Assembly (NCBI GenBank): GCA_017311185.1
Contig: JAESUZ010000338.1
Coordinates: forward strand, 372,001-436,000
Direction of reading: 5' to 3'
DNA length: 64,000 bases
Source of the DNA: Proteles cristata cristata
Taxonomy: Eukaryota; Chordata; Mammalia; Carnivora; Hyaenidae
Shown: positions 11,720 to 24,838 of the stretch, piece by piece
Layout of the letters: the number at the start of each line of letters is the position of its first letter
Position numbering within the stretch: the stretch's first letter is position 1
The notes under the pieces: model-generated
Database searches by the model: none
What the model was told of the DNA's origin: nothing
The model's input: only the letters and a program-made list of their open reading frames with translations
Program-made: the position numbers and the translations under genes

Positions 11720-11945
11720 CGGGCCGGCCAGAGTCTCACGCCACTCACCCTAGGGCTTTTGGCGCTTCTATTAATCTCCCTGTGCCTTAGCGAGCTCATC
11801 TGTGAAATGAGGCTAATGACAGTTTTGTAAAGATTAAACGAGTAAATACATAATAAAATGAAAATAAAATGAAATGAAATAAAATAAGTAAATACATTAA
11901 TAAGAGAGGGGTGTGGCCCATGGTAAATTCTCACTGAATCTTCCT
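11720..11945 (+). repeat. MIR SINE remnant with internal simple repeat
   Basis: TTAATCTCCCTGTGCCTTAG, CTCATCTGTGAAATGAGGCT and AAAGATTAAACGAGTAAATA follow the MIR core. The element resumes with GTGTGGCCCATGGTAAATTC. An AAATG/AAAAT simple repeat at about 11,850-11,890 interrupts it. Confidence 0.75.
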
Positions 11946-12039
11946 CATCTGTATTTGATAGACTCCATTTGAACTGTGCCTTAGATCATAGGACAGACAC
12001 CTTCTAACCTATATTTCACTGAAACATGAGTACAGGCTC

Positions 12040-12125
12040 AGGTTTGCCTTCATCGTATAAGAGGAAACTGAGTGCTAGACCAAATCACAGAGCAACTATA
12101 AAACACGGGATTCAAACTGAAGACT
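12040..12125 (-). repeat. MIR core fragment
   Basis: ATAAGAGGAAACTGAGTGCT, then CACAGAGCAACTATAAAACA and GGGATTCAAACTGAAG, the reverse complement of the MIR core (TTCGAATCC ... CAGTTTCCTC). Confidence 0.6.
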
Positions 12126-12769
12126 ACGTATAATTGGCTGTGTAAAGATTTAAAGAGACATCACATTTTTCATATCAAGATTTAGGACTTCATACATGAC
12201 CATCGTTTGTACCATGGTATGTGAACAGGTAATTCCTACATGACACACATTCTTCATGTAACTCTAGGTTTATTTCCAGATGTCTCCCTAATGTTTCCTC
12301 TTTAAGGATCTGCTAGAATATCAAGTATAACATGTCCAGAACCAACCTCATATTCTCACTATGCACACTTCCTGCTCCCCGATAGAAGAGCCCTACTTGG
12401 AAAACCTTTTCTTTTTCCCACCTGCATCATCACCATCCTCTCTGGGGTTTAAACTGAAGTACCTTCAATTCACTTCCATTTCGATACCCACAATACTAGA
12501 CGTGTTGTGCCTTGAGAATCATTTTCAAAAAGTGGCAATGTTTATTCCGAAAGAAAGATGTGGGATGTGTGACAGAGATCTCAAAATGGTAGTTTGAGGC
12601 TATATGACAGCATCAATTAGTGAGCAACTACACTTGGTGAGTTCTAGGCACATCTCAGACAAACATGGTACAGTAAGAGTCTAAAAGGAAGACATGGGCT
12701 ATCTCCATATATATCAGAGCTCAGCAATTAGAAATTTAAATGCATGGGGGTGTAGGGTGAAGGCCTACT
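12126..12769. other. Spacer, nothing recognised
   Basis: AT-rich. A 78-codon frame at 12,361-12,597 has no domain or splice context that I can see. Confidence 0.5.
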
Positions 12770-13150
12770 AGCCTGTGCTAAGATCTTTTTCCATCTGTCA
12801 TCTCACTGAATTCTTAAAACAACTTTGTGAACTGTTATTTTTTTTTTTAATATTTTATTTATTTCTAGGAGACAGAGAGACAGCGTGAGCAGGGGAGGGT
12901 CAGAGAGAGAGGGAGTGACAAACTCTGAAACAGGCTCCAGGCTCTGAGCTGGCAGTCAGCACAGAGCCCGATGCAGGGCTCGGACCCACGAACCGCGAGA
13001 TCATGACCCAAGCGAAAGTCGGACGCTCAACCGACTAAGCCACCCAGGCGCCCCTTGTGAACTGTTATTAACCCCATTTTGCAGAGCAGGAAAATGAAGT
13101 TCAGGAAGCCTCACCCAGAGCACAGAATACCACACAGCCATTAGAACTGC
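12770..13150 (-). repeat. MIR remnant split by a Can-SINE
   Basis: The left part (12,770-12,839) reads CTGTCATCTCACTGAATTCT and AAAACAACTTTGTGAACTG. The right part (13,070-13,150) reads ACCCCATTTTGCAGAGCAGG and AAATGAAGTTCAGGAAG. Joined, they give the antisense MIR order. The SINE sits exactly between them. Confidence 0.75.
12825..13069 (-). mobile_element. Can-SINE with perfect 15-bp target duplication
   Basis: The body is 12,840-13,054 on the minus strand. TTGTGAACTGTTATT occurs at 12,825-12,839 and again at 13,055-13,069. The element carries the GACTGCCAGCTC and CTAGAAATAAATAAA variants. It inserted into an existing MIR, so the order of events is clear. Confidence 0.97.
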
Positions 13151-14390
13151 ATTTCAAAAGGTTATGTGAGTAAATTCCCAAAAATTCTTATGTGAATAGT
13201 AACGACCAAATGTTTTGTGGCTTTTCATGGTTTTTTGTTTTTGTTTTGTTTTTTAGGTTTTAAGATGAGAAGACTCTACACCAAATGGCATGGCAATTCA
13301 GCAAACTGCTCACAATGATATTCTCTGATGGGGGAGGAAATTCTTGAAATTTTATTTTGGGCATTAGTACTTGTCAAAGTACAGCTAGTAAGAAAAAGTG
13401 AAGACAAAGTGGTAGGTGGATAGAGGACTGTACAGAAGGTAACAGGGAACAAGGTAAGTAGGTGGGTAGGGAAAAACAGTGGCTAATTATAGGCAGGGAA
13501 CTAGAGAATCAATGCAGGGATCAGAAGGACATAGAAGTGGGAAGAAAAAGAATGCCCTAGTATTTGAAGAATGATTAACACAGAAAATGAGCTCATCTCT
13601 TCATGGCAAGCCATAGACTCTGATGCCTAATTAAGAGGCTGTTCTTCAGACTATTTACTCAAAGAGTGCTGTGACCTTATTTTGCTCATACCAGGTGCTC
13701 ACAGCGAAATGCCCTCCTTGCCTGACCTTGAACAGGTGATTCAGGGTCCTTGCTTTCTGTAGCTAGCCAAGGAACAGGGAGCTCTGTCACATTTGAATGG
13801 GCATGACTTTCATCCAGTCCACTTTGGTGATGTTAATTACATAGCGATTCTACCGACATACAGATATCACAGTGTGTATCTTATCTCTACAAGACTGTGT
13901 TTCTTAAACATCAGTACTTTACCTTGTGTTTTTATCTCACCGCATAAAGGTTTTAATGAGATGCCTTACACTGAGATCTACTTGATAAGCATTTGCTAAT
14001 TAATGTACTGACTTTTGGATGCACAGAATTCTTCACAAGTAAAATATTGGCAGAAATAAAGACTAGATTACGTTCTCTACAAATTATTTCAATATAATTA
14101 ATGTGCATGAATTTAAAATAAAACTTCACATTAAGAAAATGTTAAGGCTGAGATTTCCACATAATGAGTCAAGAATTTTAAAGTTATGTTTCCCTTAGTA
14201 ATCATAATTCATTCCTTTATGCACATATAGTATCCCACTGCTATTAATTTACAGTTATATTTTACATAAAAATATATATGTAATGAATATGTCTGACAAT
14301 AAAAAGAATATATAGATGATTTCAAAAATGCCTTAAAATACAGTATATGGATGAGCTTTCTACCTATACTTGAAACTTAAGGGTATTTAC
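13151..14390. other. Intergenic block, no gene seen
   Basis: Mixed AT-rich sequence. The 68-codon frame at 13,793-13,999 shows no coding signature and no flanking splice sites I would trust. Confidence 0.55.
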
Positions 14391-14612
14391 GAGGTGCCTG
14401 GGTGGCTCACTCAGTTGAGCATCTGACTCTTGGCTTCAGCTCAGGTCATGATCTCAGAGCTTCGTGGAATCAAGCCCCACGTCGTGCCTTGTGCTGACAG
14501 TGCAAAGCCTACTTGGGATTGCTCTCCCTCTCTTCTCTGCCCCTCCCCCACTCACACTGTCTCTGTTTCTCTCAAAACAAATAAATTTTAAAAACTTAAA
14601 AAAATAAATAAA
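14391..14612 (+). mobile_element. Can-SINE, diverged
   Basis: GAGGTGCCTGGGTGGCTCAC, GACTCTTGGCTTCAGCTCAG, GTCATGATCTCAGAG, then GCCCCTCCCCCACTCACACT and tail CTCAAAACAAATAAATTTT. This belongs to the older GACTCTTGG-type subgroup. Confidence 0.93.
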
Positions 14613-14768
14613 ACTAAGACCATTTTTGAGAATTTTCCCAAAAGCATGTCTCTAGAGTAACACATTCACGTATGACACATGACCAGCTGTTTCACCACTT
14701 CTTTGTTGAGCTTTTCCCATCACAATAATTTTCACACACATATTCTTCCATGATTACCTTAACATTTT

Positions 14769-15005
14769 AACATCTTTTAGCATTTTTTTTTTTTTTTTTT
14801 ATTTCTAGGAGAGAGAGAGACAGCGTGAACAGGGGAGGGTCAGAGAGAGAGGGAGTCACAGACTGAAACAGGCTCCAGGCTCTGAGCTGGCAGTCAGCAC
14901 AGAGCCCGACGCGGGGCTCGAACCCACGAACCGCGAGATCATGACCTAAGCGAAAGTCGGACGCTTAACCGACTAAGCCACCCAGGCGCCCCAACATCTT
15001 TTAGC
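14769..15005 (-). mobile_element. Can-SINE with 13-bp target duplication
   Basis: The minus-strand body is about 14,782-14,992. AACATCTTTTAGC flanks it at 14,769-14,781 and 14,993-15,005. It has a long T run (A tail) at its left end, the CTAGAAAT tail variant, and a nearly consensus tRNA-like head. Recent insertion. Confidence 0.97.
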
Positions 15006-15273
15006 TTTTAACCCTTAAAATTCTTAGCAATCATATTTATGATATATTTATTGAACTATGCATAACGTGGTACTTTAATATAAATTAATATAAACATTTC
15101 TTACTATAAGCTACTACTTATAAAAGGAAAGTATTTTTATACTAATTTGAAAGTAGACAATGTAGATCCACGCAAATGTTAAAAGACACACATCAATGAA
15201 CTTCTAAGCGGCACAGGGAGCAACCAAATTCCTGTTTTCTGATTCCTCTTTTCATGTTTGTCACATTTAAAAA

Positions 15274-15523
15274 TAAGGTCTTGGGGCGCCTGGGTGGCTT
15301 AGTCGGTTAAGCGTCCGACTTTCGCTTAGGTCATGATCTCGCGGTTCGTGGGTTCGAGCCCCGTGTCAGGCTCTGAACTGACTGCCCGCTCAGAGCCTGG
15401 AGCCTGTTTCAGTCTGCGACTCCCTCTCTCTCTGACCCTCCCCTGCTCACGCTGTCTCTCTCTCTCTCTCCTAGAAATAAATAAAATATTTTTAAAAGAA
15501 ATTTTTTTTAAAGTAAGGTCTTG
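15274..15523 (+). mobile_element. Can-SINE with 10-bp target duplication
   Basis: TAAGGTCTTG at 15,274-15,283 and 15,514-15,523 flanks a full-length copy. It has CTTTCGCTTAGGTCATGATC, GACTGCCCGCTCAGAG and CTAGAAATAAATAAAA. The 63-codon frame inside is a shadow. Confidence 0.96.
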
Positions 15524-16269
15524 AGAATCTTAGAATATATCATTTTATAATCTTATAGTCAATCCCATTAACATTTTTATCTATGTGTTTTAATTTCCTA
15601 ACCAGATGAAATGCCTCTAGAAGTCAGAGATTTTATTTTAAGCTTTCAGTTTCCACAGGTTAGCAAAGTAGCAAATGAACAGCAGGCATTTGGGAAGTAC
15701 GTGTTGCACTTGAAAATGTTAGTAATCATTTCCAAATATTTATCAAGAGTCATCAAAAGCCAAAAATAAGAGCAGCAAAACCTCCTTCGACAAACAAAAA
15801 CCTCCTTCAGTACCACTGATAGAGGTCAATTTCTGAAATGAATGTCATATCAATATTTAGACATATATTTGACTTTAAAAATAAAAAAGGTCACATATAT
15901 GAGGGAAAAAGAGGGAATTATTCATGTATTAGCATGCCTCAAAGTGGTCTATTTATTGTATGACTTATTGATTTAAAATAGAGTTTGTTGACCCCTTTCT
16001 CATACGAGTGAATTAGACTCTCCGAAGCGTGAGGCGTACTAAGAATTCACATTTCTACAAAGTTCTACCAAGTCATTCTCATGTCAAATAAGTTTCAAGG
16101 ACATATATCTACAGGTTGAAGGGTAGAAATTTTCACACCATCTTTTAATTTGCTTCTGGAAAAAAACAAACTATACTAACGCATGAAGTCATTTCACAGA
16201 TTACGTTTTTTTCATAACTTAGGAATTTTATTCAATTCATGCTAAAATCTTATATTACAATATGTAATT
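15524..16269. other. AT-rich spacer
   Basis: No repeat family, RNA gene or exon recognised. Confidence 0.55.
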
Positions 16270-16530
16270 TTAAAACTGTATGATCAGATAGGAAGCGGGA
16301 GGTGAGAAGAGAGGGAAACAAACCACAAGAGACTTAATGATAGAGAATCAACTGAGGGTTTATGGAGGGAGGGGGGAGGGAGAGGGGCTAGATAGGTGAT
16401 GGGTACTAAGGAGGGCACTTGTGATGAGAACTGGGTGTTCATGTAAGTGATGAATCACTAAATTCTACTCTTGAAACCCATATTGCACTGTACGTTGGCT
16501 AACTAAAATTTAAATTAAAAAAAAAGAACT
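16270..16530 (+). mobile_element. Carnivore L1 3' end
   Basis: GAAGCGGGAGGTGAGAAGAG, then CAAACCACAAGAGACTTAAT, a G-rich stretch (GGAGGGAGGGGGGAGGG), GGGTACTAAGGAGGGCACTT, GATGAATCACTAAATTCTAC and ACGTTGGCTAACTAAAATTT with an A tail. This is the terminal 3' UTR of a carnivore L1, severely 5' truncated, with no ORF2 left. Confidence 0.88.
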
Positions 16531-19500
16531 ATGTGTTTGTTATACAGGAGAAATGGAGGTACCTGCACTCCCAATAGGGTTTTTTCCCCCCTAGGAATAC
16601 AGAGGAAATATATCTTCATATACTGAGCTTCACATTTAATAATTATTATGCTTATAATTTATTATTCTTACAAATCTGACAAGCCATTTTTGACTTAAAA
16701 AATCTGTATCAGTCAGTCCTTAGTTTAGAAATTTATCTAGATTAACAATGCCCACACTGAAATCTGAACTGTTTGCCAGACCAAAATATATAATATTCCC
16801 TTGTAAAAATATTCAAGTGGATATTTTCTTTATTTTTCAAAGACAGCTTACCTTTGAGCAAAGAACGTGAGCCCTGAGTGCAATTTAGCAATGTTATAGG
16901 AATATGTAAAGGATCTGTTAGCAATTGATCATATAGCATTAACTTTGATATGTGAATAAATAACCTTTGTTGTTATTTAGATGTTATATGCATAAAATTA
17001 CATCTTTTTGAAGAAGCCACTACACTGAATTTAAAATAATTTAAAGAGGGCATTTTTTTTTAAATAATGCAAACACTGGGAAAATGTCTTTTTTTTTTTC
17101 TGGGCAGATGTTGGCATTTGGAGACACATTAGAAAAATGAATTACTTTTGGACTCACTTCTGTCATAAACACATAGCCAAATAATTTCTACTAATTTCCT
17201 CCTGTGACTGGTATGACAAAATATTAAAGCTTGCAGCTGGCGTTTTCTCCTGAATGCTGAGGCATTTAAAAAGTATAAATGATTAAAAGACTAATCAATA
17301 CAATCTGCATAATCAATAGGATCTAGGATATCAGACCCTTTCACTTTTTCTGTCATATGTATAAAGAGGAAGACAGAAGGAAAAGAACAGAAAAGACTTG
17401 ACCCTATTTGTGAAAATTTAAGAACATATATAATATAAAATGACTTTATATGTAAATGATCCAGACTTAATACCTGACTGTTAAAACACTAAGTTCTCAA
17501 GTCAGACATTATGAAATATAAATTAGGTTGCATGAACACATAGTGTCTGCAAAGATCAATTAGTATAACCTTTAATACATTTTCTGGCATAACTGATGAA
17601 TGGCAACTAATATAAGAATAAAGTGTCAGTAAACGTGTGATTCTAGCAACGGTGATAAAACATTTATTTCATTTCACTGTCTATGTATAGCAGCGTAGAG
17701 AAATTGGGCTATTAAATTGTTTTGTACTTGAATACTGATAATCTATTCCATTGCCTCTGGTAACACTGACCTAAATAGCTTAGAAAATGGGTAGATATCC
17801 TATTTATAATGTTGGGGGAAAATCAAGGATAACAAAGCATTTTGATAAAAATGTATGTTATTACATTCATGCAAAACCAAAGTTATCTGACTACATGAGG
17901 TAACGCCTTCTAATGACTGCATATTCTGTATGTGGTAGAATGACCAAGGAGGTCTACCATAATGAGTGTCCAATGTCTTAAAACTACCAGACTAATTCTT
18001 TTCTACATGTTATTTAATTAAATGAAAATACTAATAGAAGTATCCTATGATCAGACATCCATATCTCAGTATAAGCTTTTTCTCTGAATACACTTTCCAG
18101 TCTGGCAGCTATCTGAGAATATTCCTCTAGGGAAAAAGATGAGGAGAGTAGAAAGGAATAAGGCAGGAATGTGTTACTCATAGACAAGGCATACCATTAG
18201 TGGATTCTCAGAATTACATTACAGAGCTGAGTTCTGGGAATATTAGTTTCCTCATGAATTTGTTTTTTGAGGTTTCATATTCTATTTTCTACGGGTCCTG
18301 CATCTCTTGGAGGGCTTAACATCTCTAAGGGAAAAGAAAAAAATATTAGGTTCTTGAAATATTTTGACACTCTTGATCCTCTTCTTCTATACATAGGACG
18401 ACAGCTTTGTGAGTAAGCAGGTGTCATAGCTGTTGTAGGTGATGAGTACACGCCTCTCGATACAGCTGCAGACCGGAGTGTGTCATCCATAAAGCAACCA
18501 AGAAGGGGAAGGATGGATGCCTATCCAGGAGCACAGTACAAAACGGTTTTCACTCTAATGGCTCATTCAGAATTAAGCCCTAAGGTACCAGTGTACAGTC
18601 CTTTCAAAGTCTTAAAATAGGAATTCCTCAGAAATTATTTTGGAACTATGATATGTATAGACTGAACAGTTCAGGGGGGACACTTTGTGACTCCCTTATT
18701 TTTAATACTAGAATATCACTTTTCACTATACACAGAAGGCATATTTATATATATGTATATATATATATGATATTATATATATGATATTAGCATTCTGATC
18801 ATACCAAATGAAAGACTTTCAGTATATATGAGTCATTCACTACAGAACACCACCGTTAGAACTGGAGTAAAGACATACTGTAAGGTCTACATTTTTTTTC
18901 AGAAAACTCAGAAATGGTATCTTTGATGAAAAATCAACAAAAGAACAAAATATATTGGGGAAGATAGGGGAATAAAAAGAATAGGTAAGTCAGGGGCTTT
19001 GAGAAAGAACAGAAGTCTGGACTCTTGAATGGAGACCGCCACAGGGATTTAGGTGACTTGTAGATGTCTACGTGACCCAGGTAGATCAGTACACGGAGGA
19101 CATTCAGAGTCATGCTGAAACTTCTGGGAAACTCATAATCTATCTCTCTTTGTTTCTCACTCTTAATACCAATGACACATCTTTAGCTATCATGAGGAAG
19201 TGAAACAAAACCTAAAAATTAAGGGTTTTCTGTTTTGGAAAAGGTGAAGTGGAGGAGGCTTTCCATTTTTAGGTGCTATCTATCTTGCCTATGAGAGGCA
19301 CTATAACTAAAATAACTTTGAAAAGACATTTTTAACGGAGAAAAATAACTTGAAGTCGATGGCAATAGACTCTGCCAGGACTAACACGTACCAAAGAGAG
19401 ATATCAATAAGACAACTTAGATCCTTGCTATATGCATGGAATTTGCCAACTTTTTTGTACCAAAACTCTTCGCAAATCAGATGGCTCTGGGCTATACAAC

Positions 19501-22500
19501 AGCAAAGACATGTATTTTATTCTTACAATTCCAAAAGCAACAGGGTTCTTAGCAGTGATCAGGCCTTCTCTACGTGTACGCCAAATAAATTTAATGCATT
19601 AATAAATACATAAAGATACTAGAACATTAAACCAGTGAATCCAGTCTTACAGAGATGTGATTATATTAATTTGCTGTACTGAGCACATACTGGATAATAT
19701 TTTTGCCAATAATATATACTGAATGAGCCAGAGAGTCCCTGTCCTCATGGAGTTTGCAATGTCAGAGATGACAGTCATATCACATGACCACATTTCTGCA
19801 AAGATAAGATGAAATAGGGGAACATTTCCGAGCCTCCCCAGGCTCCTTTTGAAGAGGAGGGTTTGGAATAATCACAAACACTTCTAACACTATGATCCTA
19901 TACCTGCAGTAACTATGATGATTAAGCGGACTATAAGAAATTAAAGGAGACACTGTCTCTTCTTTTTCCACAAGCCCCCTCACTGATAACTTAGAAAATG
20001 CCCCTTTAAATTTGCCTGACAACAGCTATGTTTTTGCTGACAAGAAAGAGGAGCTGAGCCTATAGAGACTTCCTATGCAGCACTGTTCTTAAAAGCAACC
20101 ATAATAAATAGTACTTTTGGTAAAGTGCATTAAAGTATCATTAAAAGAATCTTAAGTTACATCAATTCAATTGGGAGTTATTATATATGAACTTCCATTT
20201 CATATACAAAATCCAATTATATTGTTGCTTAATTATTGCATTGTTCTATATCTCCTTTGGTTTTTTTCTTAACTCTCCAGTCTTTGACTGTGAAGTCCCC
20301 ATCTAATCGGACACCTTGCTTTGATGTTTATAGTATTAAACACTATGTAAGGTACAAAATACATATTTAATAAATACTTACTAAAGTGAATATAATCCTT
20401 ATTGAGCATACTTATTAGAAATTAGTATAATACTTATTGAAGTGTATAATCCTTCTGGGTTATACATTTATGCTAACAAAGTAAATTAAAATTTTACCTT
20501 GATAAAAATGACATGTTATCTCTTCATGACAGAATTATACTTGGTATTTATTTTTCTTTGTAATTTTTCTAAAATTTTCAAGGTATTTTCAAATAGAAAA
20601 GAATTTCTTTATATATTTCTTACATAAGAAATATACAAATGTTTATAAATATGTATAAATATATTTTATTTATAAAATATGTATTTATTTACAAATATAT
20701 AAAATATATAATATAATATATATATATAATATATAATTGTTCAGGAAAATCCCTACACAAAAATTTGGGAATATATTTAAGTTAATGGCAAAATAACTTA
20801 GCATTAAAATATATGTATATATACTATATGTATTTTTTTAATTGGCAGAACATACAATACATGTTAATTATTTTAGTTAAGTGAAGAGGAAAAATACAAA
20901 AATTATTTTCACAAACATTGAAAAGATGACGTATTTCTACCATTTTAAAGATTTCTTAATTAACCCCATTAACTGAATAAAATTATTACAAGTGTTCACC
21001 GTCCAGGTGGTGCCAAATAACGGGCAATGAAATCAAAAGAAATTATTTCGGTGACAGGAAGCACATAGTATTGTACAGGCAAGGAATTTTTCTGATAAAC
21101 TATTCTCAGGGAAGTAGGGAAATAAAATCCATGTTCATGTTTAACACTGAGTCTCTCCATCAGATTTACCTCTAAATGAATGTCACTGTGATGGAAAGCA
21201 AAGTCTTTCAATGGCTTAGAAAAGCTCACTTTGCAAAAAATCATTAAACATCAATTAAGACAAATTCATCTTCATATCTCACTCGCCAAAATCAATAACA
21301 TATATTGGTATTCTACGGACAGGATTCCCCAAAGTTGCCAGATGTGACAATTTTTCGGCTACTCAGAGACTCCCTGAAAGTCGGTGTGCCTCTAACTCTG
21401 CTCTTATCCCCAGAAAGGCAAAAGATGAAGGATGAAATGCTCAGAAAGATTTTTAAGGGCAATGGAGTAACCGCCCCTGTGATCAAAGATCAGTTGACTT
21501 CTCTGGCGCTCACTTAGCAACTTGGGTTTTGACCTGTAATAGGAGGAAAATGAAAGTCAGTAGAAAGCAGAGTCCTGTAATGGGAACAGACATGATCTGT
21601 ACTTCCCTGTAACCCTGTCCCACATATGGAAAGCCTTCAGAAGCTGAAATTTAGGCTAATAAGCAGAAGGTGCATTCCTTTTGATTCATCTCATAAATTC
21701 TTTCTTCCTTTCTATTGTGCCTGAAGGAAACATATTTTAGAAGATGTAAACCTTTAGGTATTTATTTAACACAATGACCTTTTATCTGCTCATTCCAGTT
21801 GGAAGTTGGATTAAAAATAATAAATAACATCATGCCTTTTACATGCTTGGCTCTCAGTAGGTATCTGTTAGGTAACTAAATAAATCAACTGGGCAAGGAA
21901 ATGAGGTCTACACTTTGTATAAGTCATCATAAACAGAAAAATGTATCCTATATTTAATGTATATTCTGACTGCAGTTAGGTGCTCTATGCAAGTATTAAG
22001 CTTAGTTTGCAATATGTAGCATAAGACATCAAAGATTAGCTGGTTGAAATGATGTTTTTAAATACCTGACTTAAAATAAATAATTGCATACTGCAAACTA
22101 CAATGATAATAATCTTGTCGTAAATACTATGTATACTGACCTCATTTTTGACATCTGGGTTTCTTACAGGAATTCTCCAAAAGCTATGAGGAATCAGATT
22201 CCAAGATTTATGTACATAGTTCTCTACATATGGTAGTTTTCCTGAACCAGAACATAGCAGAGAATGAAAAGGTCTGTTTTATGAGCCAGAACCCAACTCC
22301 AACCACTGCTGGTATATCAAGTTCACTCCTGTTACTTGATAATACAAGGCCACCATGATGTCTATGGTCATTTCATGCTCAGTGAGCCTCATGGGGCAGG
22401 AAGAGGAGTCTATTTTTCCAAATGTCACCTTCCAAGTCACCACTTACATTCATAAGCTGGTTATATAAATGATAAATCCACTGGACTTTCTAGTGTTAAA

Positions 22501-24234
22501 AATTAGCCAAATGCTCATCAAGAGTGCTATTAACTATTTATTGTAATTACTCTACATTTTAAGAAATACTTCCTGAGATGCAATGTTTTTTTCTGAATAA
22601 TGAAACATACTGGAAGTATTTGATTTGCTAATGATTAGCCTTTGATTAATTACAATAAAGTTATACTGGTCTGAATTACATTTTCCCTCTCTTTCTTGGT
22701 CATTCCAATGGAGTAGAGATACTTGAGTTCTTACCAAAGGCTAGTCACTACCATTTTAAAAACTAGGGACTGGCAATATAAACATGTTGTTTAGAGTAAA
22801 TGGAGGATTATACAAAATAAATGTACTTTGAAATGCACCATAAACTGAGGACTGCCTAAAAGGAGACACTGTTTGTACTACAGTCTTTTATTAACTTTGA
22901 TCAACTATCCTTTTATTTCATGACTTTATAACTATCAATGGTGTTATCTAAATTTAATTGAATGTATTAAATAAACTGAAATAATTCCTGTAGCATTCTT
23001 TGGCATGAATATAAATTTTAAAAATAAACTTCTGATGAATAATCTAATAAAATCAAGTAACACAAACAATATGATATTATTGATCTTTAAGAATATTATA
23101 TAATATTCACTTGTACCAATAAGTAGAGAAATATGTGGGACTATGCTTTCAGATATGCTGAACGAAATGAAGCAAAAATAAACGTATAAACATTTGAAAC
23201 AAAGCAGAATAAGAAAAACACCAAAATATAGTTTATATATTAGTATATAATGTATATATAGAAAATTTGTTCTATTCTCTTATAATTAATGAATGTTATG
23301 AACTCACCATGTTCTCATAATTTTTACAACGGTTTTATGCTGAAAGAGCGTACAAGAAAAAGTTGATGGGGCAATAAAAAAATCAAAGTGAGAAGTAAAA
23401 AAGTTTTTAAACAGTTATACCAAAACAAACCCAAAAAAAAAACCTTTAAACTTATTTTCATTTCATTTCATTCATTGAACTCTGTTATCCTAGCTAACAT
23501 GTTTTCAACCAATAATGATAAGTTAAAAATTGTTATGGAAAGAAAGCTAATGGTCACTGAATATGTAGATAATGGAACCCATTTCACCATATTTGCATTT
23601 TAAACGTCTTGATGGTTTCAAAGCTTCACTTATAATTGCATTTCAGCTATACTGAATAATCAATTATTACATTAGCACAATTTAAAGGTTTTACCTCTCA
23701 ATTCATTAGTGTGAAGTCAGTATTAACATAATCTATTAAGTGCCTAAAGTATAGAAAATGGATTTTTAAAAATACAGATACGAGAAAGAGAGAATACAGA
23801 GACACAGGAAATCTCCAAGGAGACTCTTCTGTCTTCCCCTTCCTTATGGTCATCAGCTAAAAGCTGATCAAGACAATGCAATTCCCATAGGATTAATTTT
23901 ATTGGGTCTGATTTCCCTCAGCAACCCAGGAACCAGATTCATGATTATATTTTTATATGTAAAAAATGGTAAGCCTTCAAATTTGGCCCACTGAATCACT
24001 CATGAAATCAAACAACCTACTGCCTAAGGATATACTTAAGGAACAAAAATATCATTACAAACACATGTAATAACTCCAACTAGTTAACTCAAAATTTTTT
24101 CTGATCATCACTAAGCGAGGAACACTAACATCACCTAGTGAGCACTCAACAGGTGTAAATAAAGAAATCCACAGTGGCCCCGTTCTATCGCAGATACTCA
24201 AGAAGCAACCACGAAATCAGAGTCCCACATTTGG
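16531..24234. other. 7.7-kb block without recognisable gene or young repeat
   Basis: AT-rich sequence with small (TA)n patches at 18,745-18,785 and 20,630-20,740. A weak tail-like L2 segment (AATAAATACTTACTAAAGTG) sits near 20,280-20,400. A minus-strand frame with an acceptor-like site lies near 18,325. All open frames are under 90 codons. No Can-SINE is present. Confidence 0.6.
20630..20740. repeat. AT-rich low-complexity tract
   Basis: About 110 bases of ATATAAA/TATATAT text with many overlapping inverted repeats, including a (TA)n core near 20,718-20,730. No unit longer than a few bases is conserved. Confidence 0.8.
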
Positions 24235-24400
24235 CTTCATCGTTAGCTAAACGTGTTGACACTGGACAAGAATATTATGGACTTTAGTTTCCTTACCTGT
24301 AAAACAGAAATACTGATAGCTATCATATGGAGGCGATGTAAGTGTTATAGGAAACAACTCATTTAAACTATCTTTGAGTACTTAGAGCCCCCCACCAAAA
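24235..24400 (+). repeat. MIR SINE remnant
   Basis: TTAGTTTCCTTACCTGTAAA, then ACAGAAATACTGATAGCTAT and GTAAGTGTTATAGGAAACAA follow the MIR 3' half in sense orientation (consensus CAGTTTCCTCATCTGTAAAA). Confidence 0.65.
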
Positions 24401-24624
24401 TAAATAAAATAAAATATCTTTGAAAATAGTGAATTGTTGAACAAATCTTAAATTTCATTACTATAATATACACAGGTAATATAAATAATAATTATCATAT
24501 ATTTACATATTATTTACATTATGTATGCTATTTACCATAAAAATGATTTATTTACAATAAATAATATAAAATGTTTTTATTTTATATTTTTTTCTTTATC
24601 CTTTGCTAACTAAAGACTAAGGAT

Positions 24625-24838
24625 GGAGTGCCTGGGTGGCTCAGTTGGTTAAGCATTCAACTTCGACTCAGGTCATGATCTCGTAGTCTGTGAGTTCAAG
24701 CCCCACATTGGGCTCTCTGCTGTCAGCACAGAGCCAGCTTCAAATCCTCTGTTCTGTTCCCCACTCTCTCTGAACCTCCCAATTTTCTCGTTCTCTCTCT
24801 CACTCTGTCTCAAAAATAAATAAACATTTTAGAAAAAG
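24625..24838 (+). mobile_element. Can-SINE, older type
   Basis: GGAGTGCCTGGGTGGCTCAG, CTTCGACTCAGGTCATGATC, GCACAGAGCCAGCTTC and tail CTCAAAAATAAATAAACATT. A head-to-tail complete but diverged copy. Confidence 0.95.
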
